64,000 nt of DNA, from assembly GCF_015277855.1 (NCBI RefSeq), contig NZ_CP063812.1, positions 186,001-250,000 of the forward strand, in the 5' to 3' direction. This document shows positions 1-8,258 of this stretch, in pieces (position 1 is the first letter of the stretch; each line of letters begins with the position of its first letter). The notes beneath the pieces were generated by a model. That model was not told the origin of the DNA. It saw only the letters and a list, made by a program, of their open reading frames with translations, and did not search any database. The position numbers and the translations under genes are program-made. This DNA comes from Microbacterium cremeum. GTDB lineage: Bacteria; Actinomycetota; Actinomycetes; Actinomycetales; Microbacteriaceae.

Positions 1-1
1 G

Positions 2-2725
2 GTCGCGACCGCCATCACGTCGTCGACGATCACGACGGTCGCCGTGTTCCTGCCGATCGCCTTCGTCGGCGACATCACCGGCGAGCTGTTCCGGCCGTTC
101 GCCCTGACCGTGACGATCGCGATGTCGGCCTCGCTGCTGGTCGCCCTCACGATCGTGCCGGTGCTCGCATACTGGTTCCTCAAGCCCGGCAAGCCGCTCC
201 TCGACGCCGACGGCAACGAGGTCGACCCCGAGGCGGCCGACGCGCCGCCGTCGCGCCTGCAGAAGTCGTACCTGCCGATCCTGCGGTGGACGCTCAAGCA
301 CTCGTGGGTCACGCTGCTGCTCGCCGTGCTCGTGCTCGTCGGCACCGCTGCTGCGGCACCGTTCATGAAGACGAACTTCCTCGGCGACTCGGGGCAGAAC
401 ACCTTCACGGTCACGCAGGACATCGGAGCCTCGCCCAGCCTCGACGCCGAGGACGAGGCTGCGCAGAAGGTCGAGGACGCCCTCATCGGCATCCCCGGCA
501 TCGAGACCGTCCAGGTGTCGATCGGATCGAGCGGGTCGCCGCTGCGCGACGCCTTCTCGGGCGGCGGCGCCGGCATCACATACTCGATCACGACCGATCC
601 GGACGCCGACCAGATCGCCATCCGCGAGGAGGTCCAGCAGGCGGTCGCCGACCTCGACGACGTCGGCGAGGTCACCGTCGCCGCCGCGGGCGGCGGATTC
701 GGCTCGAGCGACATCGAGATCGACGTCACCGCGCCCGACTCTCAGACGCTGCAGGAGGCCACCGATGCCGTGGTCGACGCGGTCGACGGGCTCGACGGCA
801 TCAGCCAGGTGTCGAGCAACCTGTCGGCATCGCTCCCCTACATCGCCGTGGTCGTCGACCGCGACGCCGCCGCGTCGCTGGGGCTGTCGGAGGTCGCGGT
901 CGGCGCGCTCGTGTCGAACACGATGCAGCCGCGATCGATCGGGACGGCCGAGATCGACGACACGTCGCTGACGGTCTACCTCGCCGCCCCCGAGACGCCG
1001 GCCTCGCTCGACGAGCTGCGGCAGCTGCCCGTGCCGACCGCGGCAGGACCCGTGCCGCTGGAAGAGGTCGCGACCGTCGAAGAGAGCGAGGGTCCGGCAT
1101 CCATCACCACCGAGCGCGGCCAGCGCACCGCGACGGTGACGGTCACGCCGTCGACCGACGACCTCACCGCCGCCACCGCGGCGGTCACCGAGGCGATCGC
1201 CGACGCCGACCTGCCGGCAGCCGCCGACGCGTCGCTCGGCGGCGTCGTCTCGCAGCAGCAGGACTCGTTCTCGCAGCTGGGCCTGGCGCTCCTCGCGGCG
1301 ATCCTCATCGTCTACATCGTGATGGTGGCGACCTTCAAGTCGCTGCGTCAGCCGCTGCTGCTGCTGGTCTCGGTGCCGTTCGCGGCGACCGGAGCGATCC
1401 TGCTGCAGATCGCCACCGGCGTGCCGCTCGGTGTCGCCTCGCTCATCGGCGTGCTGATGCTGATCGGAATCGTGGTCACGAACGCCATCGTGCTCGTGGA
1501 CCTGGTGAACCAGTACCGCGCCAAGGGGCTCTCGGCGCACGACGCGACCATCGCGGGCGGTGCGCGACGCCTGCGCCCGATCCTCATGACGGCTCTCGCG
1601 ACGATCTTCGCGCTCACTCCGATGGCGCTGGGCATCACCGGCCACGGCGGCTTCATCTCGCAGCCCCTCGCGATCGTCGTGATCGGCGGCCTGGTGTCGT
1701 CGACGGTGCTGACCCTGCTCGTGCTGCCGACCCTCTACAACCTCGTCGAGGGGGCGAAGGAGCGCCGCGAGGCGCGACGCCGCGGCGACGACGGAGGCGA
1801 TGGCGGCGACGGCGGGCCGGCTCCCGAGGGCGATGCGCCGGAGGGGACGGATGCCGAGCCCGAGCCCGCACTCGCGCTCGTGGCCGTCGGCGCCGGGGCT
1901 GCCGATGCCGAGGCGTCCGGTGCCGCGTTCGAGACGCGCCGTCAGCGACGGCTGCGTGAAGCGGCGGCCGCGAACGGCGCCGCGGGTGCCGCCGGTGCTG
2001 CCGGCGCTGCCGCGGCGATGGTCGTGCCGCCGCTCGAGGAAGACCCCGACATCGAGGTGCCGCAGGACGCGGAGCCCGGCGGGCAGGCCCCCGGCGCTCC
2101 TGCTGCGGCGGTCGAGGCCGACGCTGAGCCCGAGGTCGAGGAGGTCGCGCCGGAGGCCGAGCCCCACGTCGGACCGGAGGGCGAGCCCGAGGTGGAGGTC
2201 GAGGCCGAGGTGGAGGTCGAACCCGAGGTCGCCGCCTTCGTTCCGGAGAAGGTCGAGCCCGAGGTGGAGGTCGAGCCCGAGGTCGCCGCCTTCGTTCCGG
2301 AGGAGGTCGTCGCCGAGGCCGGCTCCGACGGCACGCTCCCGATCGGAGAGCCGGAGGGGGAGGCGGCGTCCGTGACGTCCGACTCCGCCGAGCGCGATGG
2401 GTCGGCCGACGTGTCCGATGCGGTCGAGGTCGCTGCGACCGATGCGCCGGAGGCCGAGGGCGCAGCGGGATCGGCGGAGGCCGAGGGCGCAGCGGGATCG
2501 GCGGAGCCCGAGGCTACGGCAGAGGCGGAGCCCGAGCCCGAGCCCGAGCCCGCGTCCGCGTTCGACGCCGGGCCCGCGTCCGGCGCTGACCTCGACGCCG
2601 AGCCCGAGCCCGAGCCCGAGCCCGATGCCGACTCCGACTCCGAGTCCGAGCCCGAGCCCGACACCGAACCGGAGTCAGGCGCTGAGCCGGAGCAGCCGTC
2701 CGGGCCCGACGGCACCCGCGACTGA
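2..2725 (+). CDS. RND-family efflux permease, C-terminal part (5' end outside window)
   Basis: The reading frame is open from base 2, so the true start lies upstream. The first ~60 visible residues match the mid-protein membrane helices of AcrB/SwrC-type RND pumps (FLPIAFVGDITGELFRPFAL). A porter-type periplasmic region follows, then a second helix cluster at about residues 420-580 (VYIVMVATFKSL, GIVVTNAIVLVDLVNQYRAKG). These pumps export hydrophobic compounds using the proton gradient. The visible residues after about 585 form an unusual ~300-residue tail rich in Ala, Glu, Pro and Asp, with duplicated VEPEVAAFVPE units, AEGAAGSAE repeats and PEPEPE runs. RND permeases normally end soon after the last helix. 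The tail is probably cytoplasmic and disordered. Substrate unknown. Confidence 0.9.
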   Translation, partial: VATAITSSTITTVAVFLPIAFVGDITGELFRPFALTVTIAMSASLLVALTIVPVLAYWFLKPGKPLLDADGNEVDPEAADAPPSRLQKSYLPILRWTLKHSWVTLLLAVLVLVGTAAAAPFMKTNFLGDSGQNTFTVTQDIGASPSLDAEDEAAQKVEDALIGIPGIETVQVSIGSSGSPLRDAFSGGGAGITYSITTDPDADQIAIREEVQQAVADLDDVGEVTVAAAGGGFGSSDIEIDVTAPDSQTLQEATDAVVDAVDGLDGISQVSSNLSASLPYIAVVVDRDAAASLGLSEVAVGALVSNTMQPRSIGTAEIDDTSLTVYLAAPETPASLDELRQLPVPTAAGPVPLEEVATVEESEGPASITTERGQRTATVTVTPSTDDLTAATAAVTEAIADADLPAAADASLGGVVSQQQDSFSQLGLALLAAILIVYIVMVATFKSLRQPLLLLVSVPFAATGAILLQIATGVPLGVASLIGVLMLIGIVVTNAIVLVDLVNQYRAKGLSAHDATIAGGARRLRPILMTALATIFALTPMALGITGHGGFISQPLAIVVIGGLVSSTVLTLLVLPTLYNLVEGAKERREARRRGDDGGDGGDGGPAPEGDAPEGTDAEPEPALALVAVGAGAADAEASGAAFETRRQRRLREAAAANGAAGAAGAAGAAAAMVVPPLEEDPDIEVPQDAEPGGQAPGAPAAAVEADAEPEVEEVAPEAEPHVGPEGEPEVEVEAEVEVEPEVAAFVPEKVEPEVEVEPEVAAFVPEEVVAEAGSDGTLPIGEPEGEAASVTSDSAERDGSADVSDAVEVAATDAPEAEGAAGSAEAEGAAGSAEPEATAEAEPEPEPEPASAFDAGPASGADLDAEPEPEPEPDADSDSESEPEPDTEPESGAEPEQPSGPDGTRD

Positions 2726-2727
2726 GG

Positions 2728-2812
2728 TGCGAAAACACCAGCCGGTGACGTGACACGCCGGGGTCCGGCATCCGTTCCCGGCGTGTCGTGGTGACGGACT
2801 GGTGTTTTCGCA
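2728..2812. repeat. Long imperfect palindrome between convergent genes
   Basis: Perfect 14-bp outer arms (TGCGAAAACACCAG at 2728-2741, reverse complement at 2799-2812) enclose a second perfect 11-bp inverted pair (GACACGCCGGG at 2752-2762 and 2777-2787) with a 14-nt loop. The element begins 3 nt after the RND stop codon and lies 45 nt before the convergent downstream gene's stop. It can fold on either transcript and may act as a bidirectional terminator. It lacks a T tract. Confidence 0.75.
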
Positions 2813-2857
2813 GGTGGGGTCGGGCGAGGTCGGGTCAGGGCGAGGGCGGGCGGAGGC

Positions 2858-3496
2858 TTACGCGGCGCGCTGCAGCCACGGGCGAAGCACGCGCGTGACC
2901 CACGGCAGCACCGCGTACGTCATCACCGGCGTGAGCAGCAGGGTCGCCAGCAGCACCCGTGCGATCAGCGGCCACTCGCCGAAGCCCGGGATGAACCCGA
3001 GGAGCCAGCTTGCCAGGAGGTTCGTCGGGAAGAATCCGAGCCAGATGGTGACCGCCTGCTTCCAGCGCGGGGGAGCCGCCGGGATCGGCTGCTGGATCGG
3101 CCCGGTCCGCGGCGGCTCGCCGCCACCGGGCGCCCCGGCCGCGCCGGCCGGACGCGATTCGATCTGCGTGGCGAACGGGGCGTCGAACCAGCCTTCGATG
3201 CCGGTGCGCCGCTCGACTCTGACCTCGTGCGCGAAGGAACGACCCGAGTCGAGCCACCAGGCGCGCTGCGGCGAGTCCTCCCAGCCTTCGAGAGTGGCGA
3301 TGTCGCGGAAGCGGTAGAGCATGTACCAGAGGTCGCTGCCTTCACCGGCGCGAACCCACCCCGAGCCGAGGAAGCCGGGGAAGCCTGCCGCGAGATCGGT
3401 GCCCGCCTGCATCCAGCTCGTGGCCTCTGCGGTGCGAGAGGGATCGATCCGCCGCTCGATCGCGACGGTGATGGGGTGGGCCACTGGTTCTGCCAT
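2858..3496 (-). CDS. Antibiotic-biosynthesis-monooxygenase-like (ABM) membrane protein
   Basis: A 212-residue protein. Residues ~5-110 look like an ABM/ferredoxin-like dimeric alpha-beta barrel (ITVAIERRIDPSRTAEATSW, then PGFLGSGWVR and WYMLYRFRD), the fold of small monooxygenases and YgiN-type proteins. A proline-rich linker leads to two hydrophobic helices near the C-terminus (WLGFFPTNLLASWLLGF; LIARVLLATLLLTPVMTYAV), so the domain is membrane-anchored. I chose the ATG at 3496 because GAGAAT lies exactly 7 nt upstream, as in other leaderless genes here; the ATG at 3505 would interrupt that layout. Catalytic activity and substrate are unknown. The gene lies inside the overlapping frame of the upstream DUF998 gene. 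Confidence 0.8.
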   Translation of the reverse strand: MAEPVAHPITVAIERRIDPSRTAEATSWMQAGTDLAAGFPGFLGSGWVRAGEGSDLWYMLYRFRDIATLEGWEDSPQRAWWLDSGRSFAHEVRVERRTGIEGWFDAPFATQIESRPAGAAGAPGGGEPPRTGPIQQPIPAAPPRWKQAVTIWLGFFPTNLLASWLLGFIPGFGEWPLIARVLLATLLLTPVMTYAVLPWVTRVLRPWLQRAA

Positions 3497-4344
3497 GGCA
3501 TCCATTCTCGGGTGGTGTCGCCCGACCGCGGCGCCGACGCGGGACGCCAGCTCGCGCGGCGCTTGGGTGCGGCCGACGCCCGTCGTGCGCCATGAGGCGA
3601 AGGGCGCCGGGCGCGGCGCGCGCGGGCGATGCCGGTGACCGGTGCGCGATGCGCGAGCACGCGGGGCAGTGACAGCAGCCAGATGCCCATCGAGACGAAG
3701 GCCACGAACTCGAACAGGGCGAGGGTGATGAAGCCGGCCGTCAGCACGACCATGCCCGTGGCCAGCAGCCCGACGCACAGGGCGGTGGCGCCCCGGAAGC
3801 CGCGGCTGCTCCCGGGCAGACCGAGCGCGCTGACGACGATCGCGAGGAACGACAGGCCGAGCCCGCTCGCGATGATGTCGTGCATGACCGAGCTCACGGG
3901 GATCGGCACGAGGCCGACCGCGGTGAGGTGGAGACCGGCTGAGACCACCGATCCGCGGAGGGCCCGCGCCGTGCGGCGGCGCGTGTGGACAGGCAGGGCG
4001 ACGGCGAGGAACACACCGTACGCCGCGAGGAAGAAGCCCGCGAACATCACGGTGGTGTTGAACGCGCGGCCCGAGAAGTCGGTGAACGTTCCCAACTGCG
4101 AGAAGTGGAGATGCCACCACAGCGGGTCCTGGGTGGTGAGAGCGGCGATGGCCACGCCGACGGGGAGCGACAGCACGGCCAGCCGGCCGATGCCGTGCGC
4201 GACGGCGTGATGAGAGGGCACCGCGCCGGACCTCGCGGGCCGCGGTGACGAGACGGGCGCGTGCGCGGACGGATCGGCGATCACGTCCACCGGAAGAGGA
4301 ACGGCTGGTGCTTCAGGTGCGTCGGCGAGGGTCGTAGGAGGCAT
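2965..4344 (-). CDS. DUF998-family integral membrane protein with abnormally long open frame
   Basis: Residues ~55-250 contain about six hydrophobic helices in a DUF998-like pattern (AVLSLPVGVAIAALTTQDPLW, SSVMHDIIASGLGLSFLAIV, LVLTAGFITLALFEFVAFVS). DUF998 proteins are usually ~200-230 residues and of unknown function. After the last helix, near base 3640, this frame stays open for another ~220 residues of Arg/Ser/Pro-rich sequence that runs out of frame through the ABM gene to 2965. That tail is probably not real. Either the stop was lost to a frameshift near 3580-3640, or high GC simply left the frame open. A shift there would enter the ABM frame and make a DUF998-ABM fusion. ATG 4422 is an alternative start. 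Confidence 0.6.
   Translation of the reverse strand: MPPTTLADAPEAPAVPLPVDVIADPSAHAPVSSPRPARSGAVPSHHAVAHGIGRLAVLSLPVGVAIAALTTQDPLWWHLHFSQLGTFTDFSGRAFNTTVMFAGFFLAAYGVFLAVALPVHTRRRTARALRGSVVSAGLHLTAVGLVPIPVSSVMHDIIASGLGLSFLAIVVSALGLPGSSRGFRGATALCVGLLATGMVVLTAGFITLALFEFVAFVSMGIWLLSLPRVLAHRAPVTGIARARRARRPSPHGARRASAAPKRRASWRPASAPRSGDTTREWMPWQNQWPTPSPSRSSGGSIPLAPQRPRAGCRRAPISRQASPASSARGGFAPVKAATSGTCSTASATSPLSKAGRTRRSAPGGSTRVVPSRTRSESSGAPASKAGSTPRSPRRSNRVRPARPGRPVAASRRGPGRSSSRSRRLPRAGSRRSPSGSDSSRRTSWQAGSSGSSRASASGR
3504..3509 (-). promoter_or_regulatory. Putative -10 element for the leaderless ABM gene
   Basis: On the minus strand GAGAAT is followed by 7 nt and the ATG at 3496. No Shine-Dalgarno sequence is visible, so transcription probably starts at or next to the start codon. 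Confidence 0.5.
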
Positions 4345-4543
4345 ACGATTCACGATCGGTTCTGTGGCGTGCCTGCCGGCCTCGGGCCGCCCCCAACGAG
4401 ACCCGAAACCGGGGCCCGCCATACGACAACAACAAAAAATCCCCAGTCAGCGGCAAGCCGCTCAGTCACACAGTAGCCCGGACAGCGGTGAGAACGCTGG
4501 TCGTCTTTCGCAGCGCTAAGGATTCCCTGAGCAACCGCGCGGG

Positions 4544-4549
4544 TACGCT
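4544..4549 (+). promoter_or_regulatory. Putative -10 element of the DEAD-box helicase gene
   Basis: TACGCT fits the actinobacterial TANNNT -10 pattern and would give a leader of about 70 nt before the ATG at 4625, which has its own GAGGAA ribosome site. Confidence 0.35.
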
Positions 4550-4624
4550 GGTGCGGTCGGCTCCGGCCGCCGCGCGGGTTCGGGCGGTGTGCGAGTCCAC
4601 ACGGACGCACAACGAGGAACGCGC

Positions 4625-6238
4625 ATGCCCAAGAAGAAGAAGCCGGCCGGCGGTCGCCCCGCCAAGAACTTCGACCCCCGATACAACCCCAAGTATCGCT
4701 CCGCGAAGGACGCCGGACGCACGCGCGACGACGAGCCGAAACGGCGCCCCGGCGAGGCTTCCGCCGGCAAACCGGGCAGCAGAAGCCCTGGCCATCGCGG
4801 ATATCGACAGGGCCAGACCGCCCCCGAAGCCTCCGGCCGCGAGGGCTCGGGCTCAGGCTCGCCCAAGCGTCGCTGGTCGGAGCAGGAGCGCGTCGGGCGC
4901 GATGAAGCACGCGCGATCCGCACTCACGCGCGCGACGGCCGCGCCGACTCCGCGCCTCGCAAGCCGCCGCGCGAACCCGACCGCGGCCGTCGCGACACCC
5001 GCCGCCCCGGCACGCTGCCCGCCGCGCCGCAGCGGCTCGAGGCTCAGTCCGTCGCTCCCGGCGATCTCGCCGGGGCGACCTTCGGCGACCTCGGCCTCGG
5101 CCAGAACATCGTCAAAGCGCTCGACGAGCTGGGGGCGCGGCATCCGTTCGCCATTCAGGCCGCGACGATTCCGCCGATCCTCGAAGGACGCGACGTGCTC
5201 GCGCGCGGGCGCACCGGCTCGGGCAAGACGATCGCGTTCGGCGCGCCGCTCGTCGAGAGCGTGCTGCGCTCGCAGGCGGGGCAGAAGCGCGAGATCGGTC
5301 GCGCGCCGCGAGCGCTGATCCTCGCGCCGACCCGCGAGCTCGCGCTGCAGATCGATGCCACCATCCAGCCGATCGCCCGCAGCGTGGGGCTGTACACGAC
5401 GCAGATCTACGGGGGCGTGTCGCACGGGCGGCAGCTCGGTGCGCTCAAGAAGGGCATCGACATCGTGATCGGCACTCCCGGCCGCATCGAGGACCTCGTC
5501 GAGCAGCGTGCACTCGATCTCTCGGCCATCCGGGTCATCGTGCTCGACGAAGCCGACCACATGGCCGAGCTCGGATTCGTCGAGGCCGTCCAGCGGCTGC
5601 TGCGGCGCACTCCGCGCCGGTCGCAGAAGCTGCTGTACTCGGCGACCCTCGACCGCGAGGTCGAGGCGCTGGTGACCGAGTTCCTCTCGGATCCCGCGGT
5701 GTACGAGGTGGCCGGCGAGACGCAGGCGACGGCGGCGATCGACCATCGTGTGCTCGTCGTCGACCACCGCGACAAGGCGGAGATCCTTCGCACCCTGGTG
5801 GACCGCCCGGGCAAGACGCTCGTCTTCTCGCGCACGCGCGCGTACGCCGAGATGCTGGCCGAGCAGTTCGAGCAGGCAGGAGTCCGTGCGCTCGCGCTCC
5901 ACGGCGACCTCGATCAAGCGCGCCGCACGCGCAACCTCGAGCGTCTGACCTCGGGCAAGGTCGGCGTTCTGGTGGCGACGGATGTCGCGGCACGCGGCAT
6001 CCACGTCGACGACATCGATCTCGTGGTGCAGGCCGATCCGCCCGACGAGTTCAAGGCGTATCTGCATCGCGCCGGCAGGACCGGCCGCGCCGGCCGCGCC
6101 GGGACGGTGGTGACTCTGGTGACCCGTCAGCGCCGGGCGCGCCTGGCCGAGCTGCTCGAGCGCGCCGAGATCGAGGCGCCGTTCGACGAGGCGCGGCCCG
6201 GGGACCCGATCCTCGACGAGCTGCGCGCTCCTCGCTGA
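4625..6238 (+). CDS. DEAD/DEAH-box RNA helicase
   Basis: A 537-residue superfamily 2 helicase that unwinds RNA duplexes with ATP. The start is the ATG after GAGGAA. Residues 1-~125 are a basic, low-complexity extension (KKKKPAGGRPAKNFDPRYNPK) likely to bind RNA. The helicase core then shows motif I GRTGSGKT, motif Ia APTRELALQ, GTPGR, motif II as DEAD (VIVLDEADHMAELGF), motif III SAT (YSATLD), and in the second RecA domain VFSRTRAYAE, DVAARGIHVDD and motif VI HRAGRTGRAG. The C-terminus is short, with no DbpA or CsdA-type RNA domain. The likely role is ribosome assembly or mRNA turnover in the cytoplasm. It is transcribed singly. Confidence 0.95.
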   Translation: MPKKKKPAGGRPAKNFDPRYNPKYRSAKDAGRTRDDEPKRRPGEASAGKPGSRSPGHRGYRQGQTAPEASGREGSGSGSPKRRWSEQERVGRDEARAIRTHARDGRADSAPRKPPREPDRGRRDTRRPGTLPAAPQRLEAQSVAPGDLAGATFGDLGLGQNIVKALDELGARHPFAIQAATIPPILEGRDVLARGRTGSGKTIAFGAPLVESVLRSQAGQKREIGRAPRALILAPTRELALQIDATIQPIARSVGLYTTQIYGGVSHGRQLGALKKGIDIVIGTPGRIEDLVEQRALDLSAIRVIVLDEADHMAELGFVEAVQRLLRRTPRRSQKLLYSATLDREVEALVTEFLSDPAVYEVAGETQATAAIDHRVLVVDHRDKAEILRTLVDRPGKTLVFSRTRAYAEMLAEQFEQAGVRALALHGDLDQARRTRNLERLTSGKVGVLVATDVAARGIHVDDIDLVVQADPPDEFKAYLHRAGRTGRAGRAGTVVTLVTRQRRARLAELLERAEIEAPFDEARPGDPILDELRAPR

Positions 6239-6289
6239 CCGGCGGGCGCGGCCGGGGAGTGCTCCGGGTCTTCCGCTGATGGAGGCCCC

Positions 6290-6332
6290 ATGCCAGAATG
6301 GGCATACCGCATTTGTTAGGACGCTTACCTAA
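6290..6332 (+). promoter_or_regulatory. Two inverted repeats upstream of the chitinase (operator candidates)
   Basis: ATGCC-n6-GGCAT (6290-6305) contains a possible -10 (CAGAAT, 6294-6299). TTAGG-n7-CCTAA (6316-6332) follows just downstream. The second resembles DtxR-type half-sites but its spacing is two bases too short for the usual 19-bp iron box, so the regulator is unknown. Both lie within 85 nt of the chitinase start. Confidence 0.45.
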
Positions 6333-6374
6333 TCCCGACGGATGCGGCCTCCCCCCGCAATCGAAGGAGCTTGT

Positions 6375-8153
6375 GTGTCCCCCCGCAGAATCCCGGCTCT
6401 TGCAGCCGCCGTCGCCGGAGCGCTCGTCGCCGGCCTGCTCGCGGCATCCCCCGCTGTCGCCGCCTCCGAAGATCCCACGCCCACCACGACGCTCAACGGC
6501 TACCGCAACGTCGGCTACTACGGCCAATGGCGCGCGACCGGCGAGGCCCAGGCCACGCTCAAGCGGCTGTTCGTCGGCACCACCGCCGGTGCGAACCTCA
6601 CCCACCTCAACTACTCGTTCGGCAACATCGCCGGCGACCAGGCGGCGCTCGACGCCGCGCGCGCCGCCGGCGTGAAGGGACTCGACGACGTCGACCCGCA
6701 CACGTGCTTCATCTCCGACACCCCGGCTGCCGGGCCCGGCCTCACCGATACCGCGGGCGATGCCGACAGTGACTTCGTGCACGCCTTCACCGCCGAGCAG
6801 TCCGTGCTCGGCATCCCCGACGGAAAGAAGCAGAAGCTCGCCGGCAACTTCAATCAGCTGCGGCAGCTGAAGCGGCTCTATCCCGACCTCAAGGTCAACA
6901 TCTCGCTCGGCGGCTGGTCGTGGTCGAAGTCCTTCTCGAGGGCGGTGGCGACGCCCCAGCTGCGCGCGAACCTCGCGCAGTCGTGCATCGACCTCTACAT
7001 CCGCGGCAACCTGCCCGAGATCGACGGGCGCGGCGGCGCCGGCGTCGCCGCGGGCATCTTCGACGGCTTCGACCTCGACTGGGAGTGGCCGGGCGCACCC
7101 GACTGGGCCCAGGAGGTCGGCAACAGCGTCGATCCGATAGCCGACAAGGCGAACTTCATCGCGTTCGTCGCGGAGCTGCGGGCGCAGCTCGACGCCGTCG
7201 AGACCGAGACCGGCGCCGACTACGAGATCTCGGCGTTCCTGCCGGCCGGACCGACCCAGATCGCCGCCGGCGGCTGGAACACGCCGGAGCTGTGGGCGAA
7301 CCTCGACTACGGCAACCTGCAGGGCTACGACCTGTGGGGCTCGTGGACCGCAGAGACCGGGCACCAGGGCAACGTGTACGGCGATCCTGCGCACAACTGG
7401 GGCCTCGGCCTCGACACCGTCGTCGCCGCCTACGTGAACGCGGGCGTCGATCCCGCCAAGCTCAACCTCGGCCTCGCGGCCTATGGGCAGGGGTGGCGGG
7501 ACGCCGAGCCGCAGCCGTGGAGCGTCTCGGGCGGCGGCCTCGGCCAGATCACGTGGGATCAGCTGAAGGCTCGCGACCTCGAGATCCACCACGAGTACAC
7601 CGCCGACGGCGCGTTCAACGCGACGTGGGGCTACGACGCCGCGGCCCGCGAGTTCTGGTCGTTCGACGACGAACTCGCCGTCGCCGAGAAGACGGCGTGG
7701 GCGATCTCGCAGGGCCTCGGCGGCGTCGACTTCTGGGAGATCGGCAACGACGTCGCCGGCGACCTCTCGGCGGCATCGGCCGACGTGCTCCGTGCCGCAG
7801 CGCCCGGGCCGGTCGCAGGCTCGCCCGCCCTGTTGTGCGCGCAGACCCCGGATGCCGCGGCCGCGCCGTGGAACGCGCGCACCACGTACCGCGGGGGAGA
7901 GCTGGTGTTCCTCGACGGGCGCGTATTCGAAGCGCAGTGGTACGCGAGAGGCGACGAGCCCGGCGCGTCCGTGCGCGGCCCGTGGAGCACGCTGACCGCG
8001 TGCGGCATCGACCCCGCCACCGTGCAGGACTGGTACGCCGACCGCATCTACCTCAAGGGTGACCAGGTCGTCTACGGCGGTGTCACCTATACCGCGCAGT
8101 GGTGGAGCCGCGCCGACGTGCCCGGCGCCAAGCACGGACCGTGGCGCCGGTGA
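6375..8153 (+). CDS. Secreted GH18 chitinase with two C-terminal chitin-binding modules
   Basis: A 592-residue exported enzyme that hydrolyses chitin beta-1,4 bonds. I place the start at the GTG five bases after AGGAG (6365-6369). Residues 1-30 form a signal peptide ending AVAA. The TIM barrel carries the GH18 signature DGFDLDWEWPG at residues 230-240, with all three Asp residues and the catalytic Glu237. After ~residue 470 come two similar aromatic modules of the CBM5/12 type, each with a W-n-YxxGDxVxxxGxxYxAQWW-like pattern (APWNARTTYRGG...AQWYARGDEPG; DRIYLKGDQVVY...AQWWSRADVPG). It is monocistronic, with a strong hairpin downstream. It suggests the organism feeds on fungal or arthropod chitin. 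Confidence 0.95.
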   Translation: MSPRRIPALAAAVAGALVAGLLAASPAVAASEDPTPTTTLNGYRNVGYYGQWRATGEAQATLKRLFVGTTAGANLTHLNYSFGNIAGDQAALDAARAAGVKGLDDVDPHTCFISDTPAAGPGLTDTAGDADSDFVHAFTAEQSVLGIPDGKKQKLAGNFNQLRQLKRLYPDLKVNISLGGWSWSKSFSRAVATPQLRANLAQSCIDLYIRGNLPEIDGRGGAGVAAGIFDGFDLDWEWPGAPDWAQEVGNSVDPIADKANFIAFVAELRAQLDAVETETGADYEISAFLPAGPTQIAAGGWNTPELWANLDYGNLQGYDLWGSWTAETGHQGNVYGDPAHNWGLGLDTVVAAYVNAGVDPAKLNLGLAAYGQGWRDAEPQPWSVSGGGLGQITWDQLKARDLEIHHEYTADGAFNATWGYDAAAREFWSFDDELAVAEKTAWAISQGLGGVDFWEIGNDVAGDLSAASADVLRAAAPGPVAGSPALLCAQTPDAAAAPWNARTTYRGGELVFLDGRVFEAQWYARGDEPGASVRGPWSTLTACGIDPATVQDWYADRIYLKGDQVVYGGVTYTAQWWSRADVPGAKHGPWRR

Positions 8154-8185
8154 CCGGCGCGCTGCTCCGCAGCTGAACCCTGCCC

Positions 8186-8221
8186 AGGGCGGGCGCACGC
8201 ACCCGACGGTGCGCCCGCCCT
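8186..8221 (+). terminator. Hairpin terminator after the chitinase
   Basis: A perfect 13-bp GC stem (AGGGCGGGCGCAC and its complement) with a 10-nt loop, 32 nt after the chitinase stop. There is no T tract, as is common in high-GC actinobacteria. It lies between convergent genes. Confidence 0.75.
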
Positions 8222-8258
8222 GCGGCGTGCCCGGGTGCACGGTGTTCGTGGCGTGGGG

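Noticed and set aside
4434..4462. Hairpin and T6 run as an attenuator upstream of the DUF998 gene
   Set aside because: The stem is only 5-6 bp and the T run lies 9 nt away from it, too far for an intrinsic terminator.
6316..6332. Iron-box reading of TTAGG-n7-CCTAA before the chitinase
   Set aside because: DtxR-type boxes have 9 bp between these half-sites; here there are 7, and the gene has no iron role. Kept only as an unknown inverted repeat.
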